From NCBI GenBank assembly GCA_036924085.1, contig JAVGWX010000011.1, positions 19,951,264 to 20,015,263 on the forward strand: a DNA stretch of 64,000 bases. The letters are read 5' to 3'. The notes under the pieces were generated by a model. The model saw only the letters and a list, made by a program, of their open reading frames with translations. It ran no database searches and was not told where the DNA came from. The first letter of the stretch is position 1. Every line of letters starts with the position of its first letter. The stretch is from Ariolimax columbianus. Taxonomy: Eukaryota; Mollusca; Gastropoda; Stylommatophora; Arionidae. Positions 57,451 through 64,000 of the stretch are shown one piece after another. The position numbers and the translations under genes were made by a program.

Positions 57451-58556
57451 GTCGTAGATTTCCAGATGTTGGTTGGTTGATTAAAGGCGCAGTAATTCTA
57501 GTGGAAATTTCTTTTGTGGCTAGTCGGCTAGCTCAATGTCGACAAAGCTACACAGTCCACACGGTATCTAATATCGGAATTAGAAATAATGATATCACCC
57601 GATCAAGTTCATCAATAATGCTTAATTAAATAATCTTATAAAGTGTAATTGTTTTCGAAATAATCTTTCAATTAATTGTTACTGTTTTGAATGTTATTGT
57701 TATCTTCTCTTGAAAACTTATTATTCAAAAGCAGTTTATGTTAGTGTAGATAAGGAAGGGGAAGAGGGAGGGGGAGGGGGCAGTGGGCAAGAGTTTGTGG
57801 ATCTAAAAGGGCGGTGACCCGATACAGGTTTAGAACCACTGAGTAAGAAACTTAACTGTAAATACATAAGCCTTTTATTAGATGTGGTGGACAGTTCCCT
57901 TTCCCTCTATCTTTCATTCCTTTTAGTCAGCCGGTTACCCATTTACAACGGGTTCCACTGGACATGATGAACTAGCGCTGATCCACTGTGTTTGGGAGAC
58001 GATCCAGTAGAACAGAAGTGACTAAGAATACAAACTTCCTTGCGAAAAATAGCTGCTTAAGAATAACGCTTCCATACCTAAAACGACGCCAGATGGTTGA
58101 CGCATGCCTGAAGGGTACTTCCGCTTGACACTGACTTTTAACTGCCGGGGTGGTCTAAGCTGTACAATGAGGATTTCATGCGAAACACCGCGAGGACCAA
58201 CATGCTTGCCAATAGTAACGAACTTTGAAGATCTCTGCTTCAAATGTCACTCACGCCGTATTGAGGTCATCAGCCTATTCTGGAGTGTAGAAAGACATTA
58301 CAGGCATCCCTCGCTTAACGTTCCAAATTCGTCCCCGAAAACACTTCGGTTAATAGAAAGCACGCTAAACGAAAATTACCTCCTATAACGACTAATAGAG
58401 GATAGTTATTACGTTTTCGATGACCAGAAACGTCCATCAACTTTATGTTGATACACATAAATAATCGACTACCGTAGCCCAAGGACTAGTAACATTGTAA
58501 CGTGCATGTTTGTCATAAGAAACAATTACGGAGATGGGGGATGGTTGGAAGGGGGA
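57451..58556. other. Unassigned interval
   Basis: About 1.1 kb with no recognised repeat or coding signal apart from short overlapping frames (58022-58388). Confidence 0.4.
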
Positions 58557-58570
58557 GGGGGGGGGGGGGG
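58557..58570 (+). repeat. Poly-G run (14 G)
   Basis: Follows a G-rich purine stretch (GGAAGGGGGAGGGG). Potentially G-quadruplex-forming. Confidence 0.9.
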
Positions 58571-58679
58571 TTGGACATTGGGTTGGCTATGTATCAAGTG
58601 TTTCATTTGTGTACATGTTTCAGACAGTCAAGCAATCCAGATAAGAATGGTTTTTGTGAATTATGTCAATATAAGCAAT

Positions 58680-58920
58680 TTGGAACGCGTGGCCGAATGG
58701 TTTCGAGGCCTGCCTGCCGACAAGGAGGGCAGCGGTTCGAATCCCAGGTATGGCATATGTTGTTTTTCTGTTGGTGGTGAAATAAAGAATCATAGCCAGC
58801 ACACGACGTGGTGACAGCAGTGGCGAAGCGGCCTGTAGTCCTCAGCCGTCAAAACCCCTCGACTACCCCAGCAATGGTAAAAATGTCGAATGACAGTGAC
58901 AGTAAAGCAATTTGGGATAA
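58680..58920 (+). mobile_element. tRNA-derived SINE (Leu/Ser-like head)
   Basis: The head reads GCGTGGCCGAATGGTTTCGA (A box) with B box GCGGTTCGAATCCCAGG at 58732-58748. The body continues through AGCGGCCTGTAGTCC to about 58920, a different lineage from the 33115 SINE. The tRNA part lacks a full 3' acceptor match, so a functional tRNA is unlikely. Confidence 0.75.
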
Positions 58921-59379
58921 TAAATACAAATGTTTAACAAGTCTTTAGTTTTTCAGTGACTGTGTTATTACCATTTTGTCATATTTATGCCGTTGAACTG
59001 TTACCAAAGGGGGGAGGTCATTTCTAAAAGACGACAAGAGAATGGGAAAGTGGGAATCATTGGGAAGAACCAATAACAGCCATCACTTTGGTAGGCACAC
59101 AAAAATACAAATTGAAAATGATACTTTCTTGTTCTTCGAGGTTCGTTCTCAAACTCCTGCTACTAAAAAAAAGTCAAATTAAAATAAGGCGAGGCTGCGT
59201 CGGCTCTTTGGATGTATAAAATGGGAAAAAATAAATGAGCAACAAAATGTGACAGTCCAAAAAACAAACATGGTCAGGCACTGTACAGCACCGGCTAATT
59301 ACCTACTAAATACAACAAGGGCAAAGCTAGAGGCCAGGACAGACATCATTCCTCCAGAGAACAATAAAACAGACTTCAC

Positions 59380-59790
59380 GTAACCATGTTAGAGATACTG
59401 CATCAACTCTTAAATAAAGTATTGGGACATGTAACCCTTCCTAATACATGGACAAAGGAAGATCTAATTAAATTACTGTAGAAAGAAAATATGGCTTCAT
59501 GTGGTGACTGTCGTGAAATAAAACACATAGTAGATGGTTGAAACGTATTTACAAGGATCATTTGGCTTTAGATGGAAAATGGACGAAAAACAACCAGAAG
59601 ACAAAGGCGAAACCGAAATCCAAGACAGATGTAATAAAGCAAGTCAAATCATTGACCAAATGTCCCCGATATTAGAATGTAGGATCGTGACAACAGATAA
59701 AATAAAGAACGCTATACAACACGAAATTCCTACGCACATTGTGTTATCAGAATTTGAAATGAACAAACAAAGATAAAAGAAACATTGTAA
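59380..59790 (+). mobile_element. LINE fragment with internal deletion
   Basis: Frame relics EILHQLLNKVLGHVTLPNTW and LIKLL, then NVFTRI (start of the reverse transcriptase), jump directly to EIQDRCNKASQIIDQMSPIL (thumb), the same block as in 23070-23500. The palm with ADD is deleted. Confidence 0.75.
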
Positions 59791-59832
59791 CAACAAAGAT
59801 GAAATGTCTGCGCAGAATGCTTGTAGAACCCA

Positions 59833-59938
59833 ACACGGATTGTTGTTGTTGAATGTCCACAATGAGTGGGGTTTATCTTTTGTACGCCCTGAAAAAGACG
59901 TTAAGTGGCGGGTTGTGGTAGCTTTCCTCATATCGATT
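59833..59938 (+). mobile_element. Family B 5' fragment
   Basis: TGTTGTTGTTGAATGTCCAC, CCCTGAAAAAGACGTTAAGT and GGCGGGTTGTGGTAGCTTTC, then the match ends. Confidence 0.78.
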
Positions 59939-60049
59939 TATACACGACTGTTATGATGAAACAGCAGGAAATATAGAGCCCACAATTGTCGGAGATAGAT
60001 TTTCAAATGCTCCAGAGTGAGGCGGTTGTCAGTCGACGGATGGGGAGAG

Positions 60050-60700
60050 ATGGACCACCCAGATAAAGATATTGAACTCCATTTTAGAGGTTCTAGACCA
60101 ATTCATATGCAATAATCTAGACTGGTTTGACGAAAGCGATAACGCACTCAATATCATGTTCGCTGAGAAAGATCGTCTGTACAGTTCCCGCCAAAGTGAG
60201 CCACTTCTCTACATCCAAAAAGGCAGGGTTCACTAATATGCTAAGAACCGACTAGAATCAGCTCTGAAAAATGCAAGACGCATGACCTAGTAGCAAAGCA
60301 GATGTGATCTATGAACATGCGGATACGAATGACTCCAAGCTGTTCTATGATGCACTGAAGCCAGTCTACGGTCCCCAGTTCAATCACCCCTCACCTGTAC
60401 CAACTACTGATGGCACGACACTACTGACGCACACGGTCTTGGGCGATAAGCGGTGCATGTCAATGAAACCCTCAACCATCCCTCGGCCACCAGCGATCAA
60501 ACCATTGCAAGAATGCCACGATGGGCTCCACATTCCTCGAAATATTTGATGCATTCAAGAAATCAATCTCACACGGCCCCCGGGTAAGATGCTCTTCCTA
60601 CTGTAGTTTACAAAGCATTAGATTCCATCCTGCTTTAGCCGCTGACAAACGTATTCTGTTCAATTTTGAACCACGGCCAGATTTCTCAGGATCTAAGAAA
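60050..60700 (+). mobile_element. LINE fragment: linker between endonuclease and reverse transcriptase
   Basis: WFDESDNALNIMFAEKDRLY, RLESALKNARRM, YEHADTNDSKLFYDALKPVY and GPQFNHPSPVPTTDGTTLLT follow each other in broken frames. This charged AEK-R, ADTNDSK-FYDALK-VYGP, DGTTLLT order is the inter-domain linker of an invertebrate LINE ORF2. Neither flanking domain is retained. Confidence 0.82.
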
Positions 60701-60814
60701 TGACTCAGTTGTCCACTTGCACACGCGAAGGGTAACCGTCAAGCCTGCAAGATTCTTTCCCAAGTCCTGAATCAACCGCCTAATTGGCCATCTTGAGTAG
60801 GACTTACTCCCAGA

Positions 60815-61325
60815 GAGTCCGACTGACTGGCTGGCTGGCTGACTTGCTCACTGACTGACTAACTGGTTGGCTCGGCTCGTTGACTGACCGGCGGAATGAC
60901 TGTCTGGCTGGTTGACTGGCTGGCTGAATGACTGAATGGCTGACCTGCTCGCTGACTGGCTTACTAACTAAGTAGCGAACCAACTAACACACTAACTAAC
61001 ACACTAACTAACAACTAAGTAACTAACAAGCAAACAAATCCAGAATCCAACCAACAGACCGACAGATCAAGAGCCCGATCGACCGAATGACTGATTAACA
61101 GACAGACAAACCAACCGACCGGCATGCCGACCGACCGAGCGACCGACCGACCGACGGACTAACCAACGAATAAAGCAACCAGCCAAGCAACTAACTAAGT
61201 AACTAACTAACTTACTGACTTGCTGACTAACTGACTATGTAACTAACTAATTAACTAATTAATTAACTAAGTAACTAACTACATAACTAACTAAATAACT
61301 AATTAGCTAACCAACCAACGAGCTA
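60815..61325. repeat. Degenerate GACT/GGCT/AACT tetranucleotide tract
   Basis: GACTGGCTGGCTGACTTGCT-type text shades rightward into AACTAACTAAGT and back through CGACCGACCGAC, about 510 bases. Confidence 0.9.
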
Positions 61326-62568
61326 ACAAGATGAAGTTAAATAGAAGCGTTCGAAAAAGAAAAAAAGTATGAATGAACACACATATAGGATCTAAACGGA
61401 CAGTAAAAAATCAAAAAAAAACAGAGACAGTTTCGAAAATGTTAGAGAAGGATTACGTACTTTTGTATCCCTGGGAACAGCCTGTGGCCATTGCAATATC
61501 AAAGCATATCAACAAAAATACACAACCAAACTGACTTCTGCTAAGGGCTAAGAAGCTCATCGTCTAAGAAAGTTGCAATAGAAGTCATTATAGCCGAGAC
61601 ACACATATTGCATGTAAACAGGCAAGCTGCAGTTGTGGATTATTCTTCGAAAGAGACATTATAAGGATAAGAACAATTACATGATTTGCAGTTCACGATA
61701 AACGTGTAGGCTTAAATAACACACACATGGAAATGAATGAAGTAAGTCATAACTTTTAACGAGGAATATGTTTAAGGAAAAGTTTAAAATTAGTAGCGGA
61801 GAAGTTCGAGGGAATTAAGAGTTAGACGTACACATAATTTATAGTTTTTAGGAGTAAAGTAAAGATTAGAAATAAGCAATTATTTCTTCTTCTCTCTAAC
61901 CTCAAACATAATGAGCAGCTTGCAATGTGAGTAGTTTTTTTTTGCTTGCACATGCATGCAGGTGAGTCTGGTTGAGGGCTTCAGATGTCTATCTATCTTT
62001 GCTGTCGGGCTGAATTAGAGACAATGAATACGCTTTCATTTTCTCAAAGAGTTTTCGCATTAGCGTCCACAGTGCGGCATTTAGGGGAATGAGAAAGCAG
62101 ACAAGTTAGCAGACGAGTGAGTAACACGAGAAGAAAAACAAAACAAATACCTCCTAGGAAAAGAAAACGATTCTCCAAACCTAAAGGAAAGTCGAGCAAA
62201 CAATAGACAACTATCAGATCGACCGGAGCAGGTGAGCATGTTCTGCAAGAGAACAGGACATTAGAGGTTGAATCACCAACTGCAAGTACTGAAGCAGGCC
62301 GTATCACCAATGTGTATAGGTGGACAAGCAGGACAGACACCTGAACAGATCCTTCATGACTGGGCTATTCTTAGACTGAGTTTCCGGTCTAGCGTTCTAC
62401 AGGCTGCTTCCAGTTTTCGCCCGGTTTTCTGAATGATTCCATTTGTTTCCATCACCTGATGTGGATTTTTGTTGCTATATCCGCTAATGGTGGATCATAT
62501 TTGAATAATTTTTGTGCATCGTATTTTGCATTGTGTTGTGTTTTTGACTTCCATGGGAATCAAATACA
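61326..62568. other. Unassigned interval
   Basis: About 1.2 kb with no recognised element. The 98-codon reverse frame at 62044-62340 has no identifiable domain. Confidence 0.4.
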
Positions 62569-62900
62569 TACGAGGCATGTTCAAATGAATCCGGACTTAG
62601 CTGCATAAAGTAAACATAGGTACGATGCGCATAATGACGTCACTTCTGATGTAAACAGCACATACCAACTGTCAGGTTTGTAAAATTTCATTATTCTTCG
62701 ACTCATAGTTTCAGCACCAGACCGTTGAAAACATGACGGGTGTGATACGGAATCCGTCTAGAGTTGATCAGCGAGCGGTGATTCGGTTCTAACAGCTGAA
62801 TGATGTCGACCAGTTGACATTCATCGCAGAATGCAGGCAGTGTATGGTGACAAAAGTGTATCGAAGACAACAGTGAAGAACTGTACAACGATGCTTGATA
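62569..62900 (+). mobile_element. Mariner-type transposon, second left-end fragment
   Basis: Starts at TA with TACGAGGCATGTTCAAATGA and runs parallel to 40074-40420: TGATGTAAACAGCACA, CAGACCGTTGAAAACATGAC, GTTGATCAGCGAGCGGTGAT and CGAAGACAACAGTGAAGAAC. It has more frameshifts and stops than the first copy. Truncated at nearly the same transposase position, and the right half is missing. Confidence 0.85.
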
Positions 62901-62904
62901 TGGC

Positions 62905-63215
62905 ATAAACATCTTTGTTTGTCCGAAATACTCGATACGATTTGTAACTAAAACAAAAATAAAATGTGTTTGCTTCAAATATTCGATACAACAGCTAACT
63001 AAAACAAAAAAAACGTCTTTGTTTGTTCAAAATGTTCGATACGATTGCTAACTAAAACATATAAGCATCTTTGATTTGCATAACCTTATACTTACTTAGT
63101 CGCTCCTCTTCTACCGAGAGGTGTAGAAGTATAACCTTATACGACTACTAAGTAAAACACATAAACATTTTAGTTTGTTCAAAATACTCGATACGACTAC
63201 TTATTAAAGCACCCG
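62905..63215. repeat. ~52-bp tandem repeat with a hairpin insertion
   Basis: Units share CATCTTTGTTTGTTCAAAAT and ACTCGATACGA plus ACTAAAACA, about 52 bases apart. Between 63080 and 63150 extra sequence with the stem CTTCTAC...GTAGAAG is bounded by two copies of ATAACCTTATAC. Confidence 0.8.
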
Positions 63216-63389
63216 TTTCGTACAATAATCACAAGGACTTGGAAAGACATGATAAATGTATTGTTTAGTAAGGTTCATAGTCCTACCATCACAGCCTGCC
63301 ACACTTTTTCTTAATGGGCTGTCAGACCTGAACATCAATGTATCTTAAGATAGCGCTGATCTCAATCAGTCAGTAAATCAGAGCCTTAA

Positions 63390-64000
63390 CCACGCGCAAC
63401 ACAATGAGGCCGGCGCGAGCGGAAGTAGCAGGTGACAGGGTTTTCTTTTGTTGACCTCGCGGCATCTTATGACACAGTATATCACCAAATACCGATGACC
63501 AAAATATATAAAGTCCCCAAGGACTGGCGCCTAACTCAGATAATCAAATGCTTCCTTCAGCATATAGGTTTTTATGTGACTGAAACCATGAAGACAGTCG
63601 ATGGCGCAATCAGCGGAACGGCCTTGCACAAGGAAGTCTCCTGGCCCTTACGCTATAAAATGTATTCACGAATGATCAAACAGTTAGCCCAGGAACAAGA
63701 CAGATCATATAAGCAGACGACGCTGCTATAGCTGCACAGGGAAAGCGTTTTGACGAAGTCGAGCTCAGCCTTACAAAAGCTCTAGACAGAATGGCCGAAT
63801 ACTATGAGGAAAACCACCTGAAAGTCAATCCCAGTAAAACACAGGTATGTGTTTCCACTTGAAGAACAGAGAAGTAAGACGACAACTTCATATTAAATGA
63901 CGCGGACAGGTACTTGAACATAGCGATACACCCAAGTATTTAGGCATTGAAATGGACCGTACATTATTGTACAAGGCACACTGCTAAAAGGTAAAACGAA
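63390..64000 (+). mobile_element. Jockey-like reverse transcriptase pseudogene, continuing past the window edge
   Basis: In shifting frames: FVDLAASYDTVYHQIPMTKI, KDWRLTQIIKCFLQHIGFYV, NGLAQGSLLA (the N-LPQGSVLAP box), ADDAAIAAQGKRFDEVE with both catalytic Asp, KALDRMAEYYEENHLKVNPS and KTQVC. The order is that of palm motifs 3 to 6. Internal stops and at least three frameshifts make it inactive. Same lineage as 17800-18120. Confidence 0.9.

Noticed and set aside
58680..58760. Functional tRNA gene
   Set aside because: A and B boxes are present, but acceptor-stem pairing and an anticodon arm are not convincing, and the sequence continues as a SINE body.

Overview
This window looks like intergenic or intronic DNA from an animal nuclear genome, most likely a marine invertebrate and plausibly a mollusc. 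The basis is the non-LTR retrotransposon lineages present, tRNA-headed SINEs, a mariner element, a eukaryotic-type 28S/18S rDNA relic, a short vertebrate/mollusc-type telomere motif, very heavy minisatellite content and no operon-like gene packing. The taxon is an inference. I find no convincing host protein-coding gene. Nearly every long open frame is either a tandem repeat whose period is a multiple of three or a decayed retrotransposon.

Layout. 0-13 kb: two related non-coding repeats (called here family A and family B, adjacent in the same order at two loci), minisatellites of 28, 37, 49, about 55, 37 and 43 bp, and AATC and TTTGG tracts. 13-17 kb: 33-bp and 36-bp arrays, then a long decayed A-rich array (13.87-16.14 kb) interrupted by a dispersed element (family F) and an A fragment, then a LINE C-terminus. 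17-30 kb: LINE pieces of several lineages (including a CR1-type C-terminus), SINEs, and 55, 34, 39, 38 and 44 bp arrays. 30-35 kb: a Jockey-like tail, an AATC-rich tract and SINE heads. 35.3-38.1 kb: a CT-rich composite array holding a near-perfect 1,123-bp tandem duplication. 38.1-39.7 kb: a 33-bp array with about 47 units. 40-45 kb: the left end of a mariner, a large TATC tract, family B copies and a free-standing array of the B tail. 45-50 kb: paired 31-bp arrays, a 100-N assembly gap inside a 22-bp repeat, and a huge TTC tract with a 135-bp higher-order period. 50.9-51.7 kb: a shuffled 28S/18S rDNA pseudogene. 51.8-57.5 kb: LINEs including the best-preserved reverse transcriptase (355 codons open), family F running directly into a 66-bp satellite that it appears to have seeded, and a SINE. 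57-64 kb: further LINE fragments with internal deletions, a second mariner left end, a GACT-type tract and a Jockey-like reverse transcriptase running off the edge.

Nothing here works together as a pathway. The coherent story is repeat birth and decay: elements insert, their ends or tails are amplified into tandem arrays, and the arrays diverge from their edges inward. The most informative observations are the rDNA mosaic, the element-to-satellite transition at 54.5 kb, the recurring B-tail arrays and the recent 1,123-bp duplication. I do not see a defence, biosynthetic or other gene system.
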